A stretch of DNA of 64,000 bases from Sclerodactyla briareus (Eukaryota > Echinodermata > Holothuroidea > Dendrochirotida > Sclerodactylidae): the NCBI GenBank assembly GCA_026419785.1, contig JAODTK010004087.1, positions 434,001 through 498,000 on the forward strand, given 5' to 3'. The position numbers and the translations under genes were made by a program. Shown here one piece after another: positions 12,101 to 27,100 of this stretch. Under the pieces are notes generated by a model. The model did no database searches, had not been told where the DNA came from, and worked only from the letters and a program-made list of their open reading frames with translations. Within the stretch, counting starts at the first letter, position 1. Each line of letters opens with the position of its first letter.

Positions 12101-15100
12101 AAGTGAAGAATATTCCAAGGTATTAGTACGAGTTATACTAAGGCCATGGAGGTAAGCAGCTTTAATGGTATCAATGGGATCCAGACCAGCAAAATGCAGG
12201 CCAGATCCACTAATGCAGGCGGACCCCCAAAGGCAGCCCGGTTTCGCAATGCGGCCGGGGCCCCCAAATGTAGGCCGGACCCCCCAGGATAATTTTATTC
12301 TAATCTTTTTTTTTTTTTACTGGCAGTGGCGGAAAACACTTTCAACATGCCCCAGGCTCGCTCAGCCAAAAAACTGACATTGTTTCTTAGGAAATTATAA
12401 TTTGATAACTGAATGCAGGCCAGACCCGCCAAATGCAGCGCCAGTCAAGCAATGCAGGCCAAACCCGCTAATTGGCGGCCAGACCCGCCAAATGCAGGCC
12501 AGACCCGCCATGCAGCCAAGAACGCGAAAATACAGGCCAGACCCGCCAAATGGCAGACAGACAGCTCTAAATACAGGCCAGACCCGCTAATACAGACCAG
12601 ACCGCTAAATACAGCCGACCCCTAATACAGGACGACCCTAAATACAGGCCAGACGACACCGCCAAAAGCAGCCAGGACCCGCCAACTGCCAGGCCAGACC
12701 CACTAATTACAGGCAAGACTGCTAAATACAGACCAGACCTGCTAAATTGCAGACCCCAAACCGCAAATGAAGGACCAGACCCGCTAATGCAGAACCAGAC
12801 CCGCTAAATACAGACAAGACCCGCCAAATCGAAGCAGACCCACTAAATGCGGGTCAGTTGAGGGGGAGGCCTATCATTCACCTGGCCATTCCAGTTTGTT
12901 CTTGTATGGGAGGAAAAGTAGAGGGCAAGTAGAGCCCGTCTTATCTCTGGGAGACTGGGATGGACCTGTATGCCTCCTGAAGCAAGAGCATCTCATTCTC
13001 TGGCTCCATGGGTAGGGTTCGGTCATTTTCAGTTTCCTATTGATAGTCCAGTTGAAATGAAACCATCCCACAGTCCTTCCCCTCCCTGTGGGTATTTCAA
13101 CAATCACAAGGTTGGTTGGAATATTTTCCAAATCAGTTTTCTTCACGTAGTATCTATAGCGCCTTATATCACAAAGCTCAAGGCAAAAATATGGCAGAGG
13201 ATACTGTTCAATCAATAATATTACAGTTAATGGTGGATTATCCGTCCCTGCATTTGTAAGTAAGATAAAAATATCCCTCCAAAGTCCTGCGGAATAAAAA
13301 ATACTGAATAGTTCAATCATTCATGAGTTGAAAGATTGACCGTCTTATTCAACTAGGCACAGCTGAGTTGAATGAAACAGGCTCAACGATTGCACAAAAT
13401 AAAAAAAATCAGTATCTGCTCTACAGAACACCAAATTTTAGAAACTTGTACAAAACTTGTAAAAGATACATAGGCAATGACTGAATGAAATCAGTACGTT
13501 AAATTACTAAGACATCAGCATAAAAGTGAGGGGTAAACACTAGTCATAATGTTGCGGTCAATGTCTGACTGTAATTGCTGTCAACTGGGAAAAAAAAACT
13601 CTCATGAATATTGTTGGTCAACATCTACAAAGCTTCATGTAAAATAGACAATTTTTGGAAAGGGTTCATGCGATGCTGGGCAATCTATGTTCCTGAAACT
13701 TTTCCATGACTTTGTCAGGTCGAATATAAAAGGAATTTCCATGGACCTTCTCTTGACATTCTTGCAGAAATTTCAACCTGAACATCCAAAAAAGAGGCCA
13801 AAGCAACAACAGCAAACAGCTGGCGTCTGTGCAGAAAGGTTACAAAATCAATCCATAAACAAAAGAAATCTCCAACAACAGCAACTTTTCAGAATTTCAA
13901 AACTATCCAGACCTGGAATTTATTGTTTAATTCTAGTACTTTTCCAGGACCATGGGCACCTGTTGAAAACGTGGGCATAATTTATGCAAATAAAATGACA
14001 TTCAGTGTGACCCCTTGATTCTACTGTGATTCTATCAGGTATGATGGCAGACTAATGGTAGACATAATCCACCAAATTAATGGAAAATCCAAACAAGCGT
14101 TTCAGAAATTTCAAGAATTAATGGAAGAATCCGTAATATAGCATTGTATAGTATGAAGAAGACAATCAGTGAATGTACATATAAGGATATACACGGAGTA
14201 GCTTTTCCAAAGCATCTGAGGATTGTAAGATTAAGATATTTGCGTACACAAGCCTTTCAGGCTAATTTTCACGATAGTATCAAATTATAAGTTCAAATTA
14301 GGTATTTGGTATTTCAAACTGGGAATAAGCCAAGTTTCTGATCTCCGAAAAAACTTTAAAATGCATAAATTGCAATTAGAAAACCTAATTATTATATCGT
14401 AGTCCAAAATGTTATCAGTTTGGTTCCTCATTAGTTGTCTTACATAGACCTACATCACTAATGCATCATCATCCTTGCGATACTTGAACAACACTTGCGA
14501 ACTATGTCAATGAATATGCAAAATATGCAAATAATAATTCATCACTCATTCAGCTGGGCTGGAAAACTGGAGCCACAACAAAAACACTTAACCATTGCAC
14601 TTCCATACAAAATCAGCATGAGAGCACTTCCCATTCAGGGATTGTTCCAATGCCACAGTAAAGACGACCCACAACCCACTATGCGTTCTCTTGAAGAAGT
14701 TCAGCGAGACAAAAAAAGTGGTTGCATAAATTTTAGTACCCATGTGTTCTGGTCTCTATATATTTACTCTCAATATGAGACTGTTACAGCGCGAAGAAAC
14801 AACGGAGCTCCCATCCATCACGTTACCCACAAAATCAATTTGACCAACCGACAAAATGCCTGACTGGTATACACTGACTACTATCTCCCCAAACAAAACC
14901 AGCTTACGGGACTGATGCTCTAGGGACTATTTTAAAACTGAACTGGTCTGAGAATCTAACTATGGGTACTCACCCCATATTGATCCTGCACACCACTCAT
15001 GCGCCATTGTAGTTAAATCTGGCAATAACACACAGTCCGGGGTAGACACACCATCCTTCTTTAATTTTGCCAGCATGAAGGTCGACTGGATGAGCATCTG

Positions 15101-18100
15101 TGTTCTTAGATTCGGAACAAAATTACCTATAAAGCGTCCATTGTCAATCGTTCTTAGTGAATCAAAATTACCCCTTTCAACTGTTGCTTCATTTTTTTTA
15201 ATGGGACTCTAATGGCATGATTGGATCATTTTTGGCAGGTTTGTTCTCTTCTCTACTTTCTCTGACCTTTTTGTCGTAAGTCTGTTTTCCGCTGAAACTG
15301 TTTCCGAACACATATGGCGTATGTGCATTCCCCCAAGCTATCGCACTAAAGTTCAGCCCATTTTTGCGTAAGTTGAAATGATGAAATAGCAGTTTTGAGG
15401 ATTTTTCCAAATTGGGACGTTTGGGGATTTTGAGAGAGGGAGAGGAAACCGTGCCAAAGGTACTCAATATCTAGGAAACTCGTCGGCCCAGAACAAGAAG
15501 AGTAATAGCGGGGCAAACCATTGATATGTGTACGGCCAGGTGCATAAAGTGCAAGAAGAGGAGGGTGCAGCTCCAATATGGGGTAAGGTGAATATGTGAA
15601 AGAGGTTAGCAGTATTGAGGACTTTGGAAAAAATTGAGACTTTCAGCAAAGGAAACCTTGCCAAAGGTACTCACTATTCTAGGGGAACTTCATCCGGCAT
15701 AACAAGAGTAATAGGGTGGCCAACTTGGATCTGTGTTACTGCTAGGTGCATTAATAGCACCTAAAAGAGGGTTGCATGCAGCCTCCCAATATGGCAAACT
15801 TCATTATGTAAATAATGTTCCCAACAAGAAAAACTACAGAAACCTACAGAGGGAAATAGGGATCAAAGAGGGACACAGGTGAGAAACATGGTGGGCATAG
15901 TAGTAGTCTACACCATGTAGTCCGTAAACAGCAGCCAGGGATGCTCGGTGGAAACAGAGATAAACCTTAGGGTTCTATAGAACATTGCTTGCTCTGGAAA
16001 CATGGAGAAACAATTAACAAAAAAAGATCTGCTGGATAAAACTGGTATTCAATTGAGGTTGCATCTCAAATGAAGATATTTCCAACCCGAGAGAAATGCT
16101 CGAAGTATTAAAGGACAAACTGCAGGCTGATTTATAAAGAGGTGATTAATAAGCTTTTGTTTATAAAAACTGAATGCGTCCAAGTCCAAACGGGAAGTTC
16201 ATAGGACTTCCGTTACGGAGTGATAGTCCTTTAAGTTTGTTATTGTGAAGCATGTGTATTGCGAAAGATCGGAATGCATCCCAGCATGCAATGATAAATT
16301 GATGTCATACTGCACAAACCCTGCGAACATTTTTGTTTTTATTGAAATTACACATTTTAATTTCCACTTTGAAAAAACATTAGTCGATGGGAGAGGATGC
16401 TGAAGTTGGGTTGGTAGGTGTTGATGGTTACTTTGGTGAGAGAGAGACAACATAAAACTTCTGCTAAATGTGGACTACTCAAAAAAAAAATGAAAACGAG
16501 ATGAAATACATAACATCATTTTATCGGGGATGTCATGTGTGACGTCATGCGTTATGCGCAATTGGGATCTCCTCAATTCCTCTGATAATGGCCCAAAATG
16601 TGAAGGCCAATAACTCCACATAGGAACATGCATTGAAATGGAGTTGAACCTAAGATAAGAATTTGACATCGCCATGATATATTAAACCTCTGTTGTATCC
16701 GAGCCTGCAATTGGTCCTCTAATGACTGCCCATCGGTGAATGGATGGGTCACAGGCGGATGGGGGATTCACGGAAGAGAAACTATGTCATTGACTACCAG
16801 CTTACGACACTGAGTGTACATGGCTTCAAATTTGCTCTACGGCTACACAACACTAATTCACGTGGGCCTGCACTCTGCTGCATTCACACATCACAAGAAT
16901 AACCCCTGGGACATCGGTGCACACATACTGTCAGTTATCTATCTGCTTTATTATTCTGTTTTAGTGGGAATAATAAACCATCACTGATGATTCCCAACAT
17001 ACCTAGAAACGGTAATCTGATATTTAACCAATGGATAAAACTAAACATTACACTTACTGTGCAGCGAAGGACCTTAATCAAGTGAAATACAGCAAGGTGT
17101 TGGAACCTTGAAAGCGCAATCTCCCTTTTTCTTATCCTTCTAACTCCCAGAGGTGTTCGCAAAAATCTAAAGGAATTTCTAGTGACTGCCTGACTTGCAC
17201 GATGGGCAACAAAATGTACAGAACAAAGAGGATATTCGGATTAAAATAAGTTATGTCTTGTGAACAATAATATGGGGAAGATTGAATTCACTGACAATAC
17301 TATATTCATATTAGGAGGACTGACGTTGACGAAGTTTCTCTGTCCCTGACCTCTGTTCAGGCGAGACAAACCACTACTATCACAAAATAATTCTCATAGA
17401 TTAGTTTTTTATTTCTAACACTCTAAAACAATGTTCGAAAGAGGACAGTCCACAAAAAATGTTACAGAAGAACACCAGTGAAGCGTCTTCACAGTTATTC
17501 ACCCCTGCTAATTTTTTCCCAAACCATTAAACTGTTCGTTTTCGTACCTTCGTTGCTAAGCTCATGGGTCAATCCAACCATCTGAACAAGACGGAATGTG
17601 ACAGGAGAAGCAGTTTAGGAGCTGGAATCCATCTGGACCAAGGGGGAGGAGCAGGAGAGTCGGGTTGTCATGTGTGACGCCCAGATCAGGCAGAGCCTCG
17701 GACCACTGGAAGCACCTGACGCTGGTCAGAATCTGAATGTGCGCTGCGATACCAAGAACATAAGATTGTAACAATCAAACTAGCGAAAACACAATGGGTG
17801 CGTTATTGTCAACTGTTTAGTGATAGAATGTGTTGTCAAGGAAGTTGTTAATTTTGTATACAAAATAAGTGTAGCAGTGGGGTGTGGCCAACTATCAGTC
17901 TTTTGACCATTAGCTCTGTTAGATGATTGTAAAGTGGTGTCACATGACGCGTCAGCCAATCAGGTCCTGGATGGGGGGGGAAGGGCGAAATTACGTTTAA
18001 TTATTCTAACACTAACAGTCGAACCCTAAAAATGCAGCCACTGAAAGCTGGTTATCAATTCCCCTCATTTGTCCAGCGAAAACAAGATCCACAATTGAAG

Positions 18101-21100
18101 ATTTTTAATTTCTACCCATTCAGAGATGAAGCCAAGTACGGCTATCAAGGACCCTGGCGGGCATGATCGAGGATAGCACAACGATAACTCGCCTTCCTTC
18201 CAACTAGTGCTCAGATGATATCAAGGAAGCTGTCATATTAACTGGAGAGGCAAAAAAAAAAAAGCATGTAACAATTGATGGTCCCTGTGCGAGCTACAGT
18301 CACATTGCACCATACACGGGCTTCTCTTGTGAAAGACAAACATCTATGTTTTTGTTTATGCGTATACATTCTTTCATATGCTATCTGCGTATTTGTTGAA
18401 CCCAATTGAATCACATATACAGGGACTTTGCAGCAGGCAGGACTAAGAAGTAACCAATCTACTATCATCAACCAAAATTGAACATGTATGTAACAACCAA
18501 AATGAATACACCTCTATACAGAGGGTCATTGATGTCAACTTAGTTCAGATTTAAGAACGGTTCACAGTGGTTTCCAACAAGTGATTGAGCACTCCATCAG
18601 AAAACACGACGAACCAGTCACTCATCCACAGACAGGGGAGCTGAGCATACTCGGCGCATTAGAGAGTACTAGTCACAATCCAAATCAACCGTGATCATCT
18701 AACGGATAGGTGTCATTGCTATTGGTATCAGCTATATATATACGGTATTATATAAAGCAGTTTTCTACTGCCATCATACAGTTGATATCACAAGAAGTAT
18801 AAAGGACACTGCAGTTGGTACAACAGAAGTTATATCGTGGAGATGGAAAACATTCATACAATGTTCTATATTGTGGGAGTTATTGGCCTTCAAAGAGGCC
18901 CTCTTGAGCTAGTATGGACATCATTAATTATTGCATGAATGGGATGCATTTTCATCTTGCACAATAACTAGTACAGTCAATTGCAATGCACTCTAAGGGC
19001 TTCCCTTTGTGAAGGACAACAATTCATGTTTTGTTTAGGCGTTCATTCTTCTAGATGCTATCTGTATATTTGTTGGCTCTCATGAAATAACTACAACTGA
19101 CCAACCCAAGAACAATGTGAACCAACATTGAATCGCATATACGTAACATGGGATTGCAGCAGCAGGCGGCTACTATTTAACCATCTACCATCATCAACCA
19201 AAAGGTAACATGTAACAACTAAAATAACAACACCTCTCACAGAGGGTCATTGATGTAGAACTAGTCCATCATACTCGAACTGGTTCACAGTGGTTTTCAA
19301 CAATGATGAGCACTCCGCAGATAACACGAACCAGTCAGCATCCACAGACAGTATGCTGAGCCATCCTCGCAGCATAGAGAGTACTTGGTACCATCAACTC
19401 AACATGATCATATAGGTAGTGGGTTGTCATGCTAGTGTCTATCAGCTATATTATATACAGGTATAAAGCAGTTTTCTACTGCAATACAAGTTGAACACAA
19501 GACAAACAGAGGTTATATCGTGGAGAATGGGAAAACTGTACTCCCCCCCTATAGGTCCCAAAGCCCATTTCAAATACGATGTGCCACATGAGTATTGGCC
19601 TTCAAAGTATGACATATAGGAGCTAGTATGACATCATTATTATTGCATGATGGGATGATTTCTATTTGCAACACATACACATGCACAAACTTCAAAGGAC
19701 TGTAATCGAAAACGGAAAGTCGTATCAACCTAAATATTAGCCTACTTTGAGTTCATCCTGCGTTGCCCTTAACTGCCTCAAACGGAAGAAGTCTCTAAAT
19801 TCAGACCACCCCTCCTACGTTCCCAGGTGTGCAGAAGTACACCCGGCCCTAAGATATGACATGATTCCCTGAAATCTTCAAACAATATCATATCTGATTT
19901 ATGCAGAGTTCTGAATTGAGAAACCATTTCGGCAAAGTTCAAAAGAACCAGTAGTATCAGTGAAAGAGAGAGTCTCATGTACTCTACAATAGGAAAAAAT
20001 TTGATGGGTATCAGTTTTGCTACGGACTTGCAAGTCATCTCACCTGACATTTCCATGAGGAACGGACTCTGAGAGGTCATGAATGGGATTAAGACTTGCT
20101 GTGTTAGTCCTTCTAAGTGGTTCAGGGACACTATTCGGGTTGTGTGAGGGCGACAGTCAGTAAGATAGAAAAACAAAGTTATGGTGAATGCATGCGACAA
20201 TCAGAAAACATCAATCAAGGTCTATATTATCTAACATAAACTCCTAATCTCAGGGCTCCCAACTTCCGAGAGAATAAAATTCCATGATAATAACCATGAT
20301 GAAATCCCTAAATTCCAGGATGAGAACATTACCACTTTTCCTTCTTCACAACAATGTTAGCTTAGGCCACATTCAGCCCCGGAGGCAAGGCCTGCCTACT
20401 CCCTTTTGACGTTTTAGTGCTGAGATGCTTCAATGCATGTACCACAACCTCGTACATGTAAGCACCCTAAAAATCCACAACAGCCAATCAATTTTCCCAC
20501 GTCTGTCTTTGGCCAATCAAATTCCATGATTTTCCAGGATTAGAAGCATTTTGCCTCAAATTCTACGACTTTTCCAGGATTTAATGCATCTTTTTTTCAA
20601 ATTCCATGCCTTTTCCAGCTTCCAGGTAATGCTGGGAACCCTGTTTTTCCTTTCCAACTACTACCTTCCATGCTCTGCACATACTCACTCACACATGGGA
20701 GCATATGCCTGGAAGTCTCCTAGCTGCATCCACCTGCTACTTCCAACCACCTGGCCCCCTCCGGGCAAACGACTGGGCCTGGCTCATCCCTTCCCCACTC
20801 CCTGAGCAACAGGGTGTACGGGATCCTGTCCACACCGGATAGTGGGGCAGGATCATCTGCCAGGAGGCACGCCATATGCCAAAGAAAAAGCACTGTTGAA
20901 GATGGCGATTCAGGCAGCTAACATTCGCAATCCCCGCCTCCTCGAGATCCTAGGCATTGAATACACGATCTGTCAGCGGTAACCCAGGATGCGGCAGAGT
21001 GAGGTAGTCCAAAAGAAATCCAATCGATGCTCAGCCCAACAGTGAGCATCCAAATCTCACTAGAATATAGCTAGACTGGAAACCTGCTACAGCCAAAAAC

Positions 21101-24100
21101 ACATACACACTAAGTCAGTAGCCAAAGGGTTAATTAAAGTGCTTCCACATCAAGTGTTCGAGCCTTGTCGTTTTGAGCATCAGGGAGATGAATGTGATTT
21201 TTCTTTGTGGGGGGGGGCGGTGAGAGAAAACAAGTGAGAGATAGCTGCAACATTTAGTTACTTCATATTCTTTCACAAAAGACAAACCACGGAGCGATTT
21301 GAGGAAATTAATTGGTCAACTTTATTACCTAAGCGATGGAGCAAACTGTTCAGTGCTTAATCACTCTCAGTTGATTGCAGCCGATCGTTTTTTTTTTTCT
21401 TTTCTTAAAATTAGCTTGCAGAGTGGAAACACCTCCACAGAATTTAAGTGGAAACATAGTGATGGTTGAAGCATCTGTGACACCTCACCATGCCATCTAC
21501 ACAACCAGGACCAATCAGATTGGTGACCCCAATTCAATGACCTCCAGAACTAAGCTAACCTGTTTGATGCCATCGTAAGTGAGATGTGATGAAGTTAAGT
21601 ACGCTAGCAGTCAATGCTGCCGCTTCTGATGATATGACATCGTATTTTGGGGATATCTCAATGAGCCACCTCCGCATGCACAGACCAATCGGATCTGGTA
21701 AACCCAATCACATGACTTCAATCACGTGACCCAGTAACTAAACTAACCTGTTTGGCTGCATTCTCAAAGTAAGATGTGATGAAGTTAAGTACGCTAGCAG
21801 TCAATGCTGCCGCTTCTGATGATATGACATCTGTATTTTGGGGATATCTCAATGAGCCACCTCCGCATGCACAGACCAATCGGATCTAGTAATCCAGTCA
21901 CATGATCCCAGTCAATGGACGGAGGGGGAGAAGCATCTTGTGTCATGCTAAAATTATTGAAATTGAAACGTTCAAGCAGAATTCCACCAAGATAAATTTA
22001 ATACAGCCAATTCGACCATGTGGGTGCAAGCTTAATAGCGGGTAAAAAACGGAACATTTTCGTAGATCTTAAGAGATACAGGATAATTTCCACTAAATAA
22101 CATATTTTGAAATGCCCATCGAGAGGGGTTCACTCCGATAAGCCAGTTCGGAGTTACAGCACGGGCATTGCGCCCAAGTTGGCCATTTGGGACAAACTTT
22201 CTCAACGCGCCGTCCACGTCCATAGGTTTTACTGTGTGACTCTTGAGCTCGCCGAATTATTCAGTATGAAAAATGCAATAACTTTGTTAGAACTTTTTTA
22301 CCAGGTTAATGGAGGTTATTTATTCTATGCTAGGTTACCAAAATATTAGTATATCTCGAACATGTGCATATGACACATGACACGTGGATCAGTTATCACA
22401 TTTTGTGGAATTTCTCTTGTTTTCTTATTTAATTAGCCTAAAGTGAATGCTAGAACTAATATACAACTTCTTTTCTTTATGTAGAACCCGATTTGAAATT
22501 ATATTGTTGAACAACGAGGGAGTAATAAGGTGAAGTTTCTCAAAGATTTCAGTTACTCCGTTGAAATACTGTGGCGGATGGCCTGAGCATGGTACAGAAT
22601 TTGTTACGAATGCCAGCACCGGGGGACAGTGATGCATGCGCAAGAGCTATCTCCGAACTGGCTTATGCTAGCAATGTTCAATCAACCATCACGAAATTAA
22701 CCATGTTTGCTCTTACACCCTTCTTCTTGTTTGCCACATTATTTTTTACTGAATACACGATAAGTCTCAAGCACCACAAACCTCTGCTGATGCAACGAAA
22801 CAGATGTTCCAGCCACTTGAACTACTCCTCCAGTAAAAGGATCATTACTTCTGATCTCTGCAGCTGCAGTCTGTGTACAGTCTCATCAGCAGCAGTGGTT
22901 GTTGATGGCAGGGGGAGGACGGATAATCGCTGGAATAGTTGCAGGTGTTGTACCATAATTGGGTATAATTCACTGCAAAGAGAGGCACGAAAAATTGAGT
23001 GGGAAATTACATCCATGTAGCAAAATACTACATTATATATATTTCATGTTAGTAGGTGCAACAGTATTTTATATAAGATCGAATGACAAAGTCTACCTGA
23101 GCAACTTTGGGCAACTTGGGTGTATGTGTTGCTTTCTGCAGAAATGATTGCCTGAGGTAATTAGCATGTTGACAGTGCACGCAAGGAATACAAATGAAAG
23201 TACCAAACATCCTCATTATAGTGGACATGGTTTTACACAACATAACAACCATTAACCAACTCAACTCAACCAACCAACTTGACTTCTCAGACTGTCAATT
23301 TAGATATTCATTCATTCAGATGTATGAATAATAATAATAATAGTACGTATTTATATAGCACTAAATACAACCCACAAGGGGCAACGGTCTAAAGCGCTTT
23401 ACAAATCAGAAGAAGCTTTGGTTGTGAAGAGATGCTTTTACTGTGATTTGAAACTTGTAACAGATGTTGCACTCCTAAGAACAAGGGAGAGCATTCCAGT
23501 GATACGATGCAAGTTTAGCGAAAGTACGATCGCCACAGAATTTTGTGCGGGTCGGAGGAACAACAAGATCCTGTTTATTAGAGCTGAAGATGAAAAGAAT
23601 ACTCTTTCTTGCACACAAATGATATGAAAGTCCATTGAATACTAACACTAACAGTAGGATTGGAACACAATTATTTCAGGTCACTTCATGTATAAATGCA
23701 ACTGTTCATTCTGTGAGAATTATGACTGTTTCTTAATCTAGGACTACTTGCTGTTTGCTGTATTTTGATACTGTGATGTTCATTAATTGGTACTGTATTT
23801 TCATGCGGACATGGTATAGACTGAACCAAGAAAGTTGGTCATATGTAATGAATTGATGACAGACAACAAGGATGCCATGTGCTCTCCTCCAGCTCAAGAA
23901 TTTCTTGATCTGACACCCATCAGCTCTTACAACAAACTTGACAATATGTCAAGAAGATCCCTGAGCCCATACAGCAGAGACAGCTCAATATCTACTATTT
24001 ATAAATACCATGTGATCTATGTATGTAGAATTAGTATTTAAAAGTGAATTATAACGAGTTATTCTTCTGATACTAAACACCGGCTGGCCAAATAAGGATA

Positions 24101-27100
24101 TAGCGCGCAACACTTAATGCTATACGTTTATGTATACGCGCACTGAGTCGAACGCATCCAAGCATTCTGACACGGTTTAGCCATCCACACACATGATACC
24201 CGATGTACAGGTTGGACGCGCGTGTGTAGTTTGCACAGTTTATCAAACACTTATTGAAACATTTTGCTGCCAATTTTAGGCATTAAATCACCCTTTCATA
24301 TGAAATAATTAGGAAAGTAATTGGGTATTTTATGAATGGGAATAATAAAAGATACTATATACTACATACTATATTGTTTTTGAATTTTTTACTTATACGC
24401 CTCGTTATGCTATCCACCCGAAGGTGCTTCAGCTGATTAAGGAAGTCCTTAGTCGGAAATTTTTAGAGGCTCCAGTTTTGGGGGTGGAAGGACACCAGCG
24501 AATTTCGCCTACTCTTTTCGAAGAGTGTCTGAGTAACGAGGCAGGGGTGAGAATTCCTGCTCCCGGGATCGCCATTTAACGTCCCCATCCGACAGACGAG
24601 AGTGAAGCTTCACTCGTACAGCCACTTTCCTACAAGAGAAAGGAGCGGGGTGAATGATGGTGTCTGTGACGACACTAGGGTTTGAACCAGGGACCTCAGG
24701 CATGCAGGCGGACACTCTAACCACTAACTACCGTTCCTGCCACCTCACCGCTCTGTTTTTGAATTAAAACTGGTTTGACGACATAATAGACATTATTCCC
24801 CAAGTAAAAACCTTTTCAAATTTTTATGGAGGAATATTCATTACGAACAGTTAGCAGATCAATCGCACGTATGTTCAGGCTATGTAGAAATAAACATGAA
24901 CACACGACACAGTGAAAATCTTTCTACTTGATTGAAGCAATGTCATCTGGTTACAGCTAGAGAAAAATGGACAGAGCTGCTTGTATGACCTCACAAAGGC
25001 TGTTACCAGACAATTAAGCTTCTTCGATCAGTAGTGGTTCGAAGCATTCGTTGACTAACCTGTAGATTTCTGTGAGCAGTCCATACTCGATGTAGGTGTG
25101 CCACAGCCGTACAGCCTCGATGCTCAGGTAGAAGGCACTGCCGACATCTAAGCTCATGTCAGTTGGTTCCTCAGACAGGTAGCGAAGTAACAACGGGTGA
25201 AGATTAAACTGTGCAATCTGGAGAAAGAATTTTAACTTAAATCACTGTGGAAGAGATTTCCAACTTTCCAACACAATGCAAGAATGAATATATAAATAAA
25301 CACCACTGTTGATGAATACATTGTGATCATAAGAGAGACATAATTATGCAGGCCAGACAGAAATGGGGTTTGTTAACGATGAGTTACGGGCATACTTCTA
25401 ACCAAAGGTCTATCAGTGGGTCGATGGCAACAGAACTGTCTTGCTATGACTGTATTCCATGACTTGAGCACCTGCGACCAATCATTCACTTCGGCAGTTT
25501 CCCTTGCCATACAACATTGTAGTGGTTATAGCAGATTAGCAGTGTGTTTCACAATAGGCCCAAAACATCTAAATGATATGCTCACATACCAAAATCCCGT
25601 GAATGCAGGAGGGTGAAGAATTCTGAGGCAATAATTGAGTTCCTAAACAACACAATAGCATAATCTCCTGTAAAGCACTTTAAGCGAGTCTTCGACCTGG
25701 AAAAGCGCTATATAAGAACAAGATATTTTTATATTATAATCATTAATTTATACCCAACTGAACCTGCTTGAATATTGGACATTGGGGTGAAGTCCCTTCA
25801 TACTGACGTGAGGAATTGAATCAGTCCCAATTGTTCCAACTTCTCATAAATCAAGAAATACAGAAGCACCAGATAGGCACCTTAGAAAAACTATATATGG
25901 AACAGTGGGATAATTAGGACCTGTGCAGGCCAGAAAAATGCCTTGTGAGCCAGATTCAGCCAATCACTCAGACAATTACACTGTGTTTGAGATACCTATT
26001 GTCTCATCACCGAACGCTCCTGAACTGAGCGGGATTAGACAGCATACTGGAATTGTACTCAAACTTTCGGACTGCTATGCAAGTGTTCGGTGCCATTTCA
26101 ATTGCTGCAAGTACAGTATCCGGATCTGTTCGGATACTGGCTGGGTCCAACTAAGAGCATGAAAGTCAGGTGGATACAGGGGAAAAAGCAATTAACAGAC
26201 AAAAACTTATCCGTAAATCATAACAATCTTGTAAATCAAAACCAACAAGCATCTTTGCTACGTTGTTAAAGGGGGACCCAGTTCAACTCAGAGAGAGGTT
26301 TAGTAACCAAACCTTTTTAACAAACCGAGCATCTGATCTCTGAACTTTTCTCAATTCTATCTGTGAGAACTTTAGTATGTAGGTCCCAGGAAACAGAAGC
26401 ATATCCAAGAGTGGAATAACATGGGGGAAAAATGCCAGTTCTCTAAATTTCTTCTCAAGAGACCCAGCAGTCTACTAGCTTACCAGCTGTATGAACGATA
26501 TGTGTGCTCCATTCCAGTAATGGGACTGATTGCTGAATAGCAGGTCTTTTACTTGGAGGCCGGAAGACTATACTGTTTTGAATTGCTTCCATTTTTACTA
26601 GTTCCTCTTTCTAGTTGTGGGGTATTGGGCTGTTTTTTCGCTACTCCAATGCTGATGTAAAGCAGTACTAGTACGTAGTACGTAGTAGTACACTTTTACC
26701 TGATGAACACAAGATTTTCTTGATTCGTGAAAGGGGCTACTTTTGTTTTATGTTTTCTTTCCCATCCACAATTTTAGACAGTCCAAGTAGTCATAACAGC
26801 ACCTCAACAAGAAGTGAGGGTGGGGGCGGGAGAGGGAGAATCACCAGTAGCGACTACCATATCATCAACTTTCGTTTATTAAGTTCCCATCACCCCATCT
26901 CTTCTCTGCTTTTCTCTTTCCTCTTCCTTATCAATGTTTGCCACATCCAGCAACCCCCCAATATTTCAAGACTTCTCCCCGGTGGAGCTGAGACTTCTCT
27001 GACCACCTCCTCTCCCTCTACAGATATACTAGTGTGACAGTGCAATACAACTGAGTTTTCATATTGGACTCACCAGTGAGGCAGCCCTGTTCCTACCAGT

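Noticed and set aside
12165-12625. Three overlapping plus ORFs
   Set aside because: Generated by the 20-bp minisatellite.
22571-23020. 149-codon plus ORF
   Set aside because: Largely antisense to the RPAP1 exon at 22782-22972; no domain.
24678-24730. Possible tRNA gene (A and B boxes)
   Set aside because: The boxes belong to a SINE head; the rest does not fold as a tRNA and the SINE body follows.
25007-25059. Extension of the RPAP1 exon ([13 protein letters not shown])
   Set aside because: Reading through looked plausible, but CAG|GTTAGT at 25060 joins in phase to [14 protein letters not shown] at 22972, which matches the family better.
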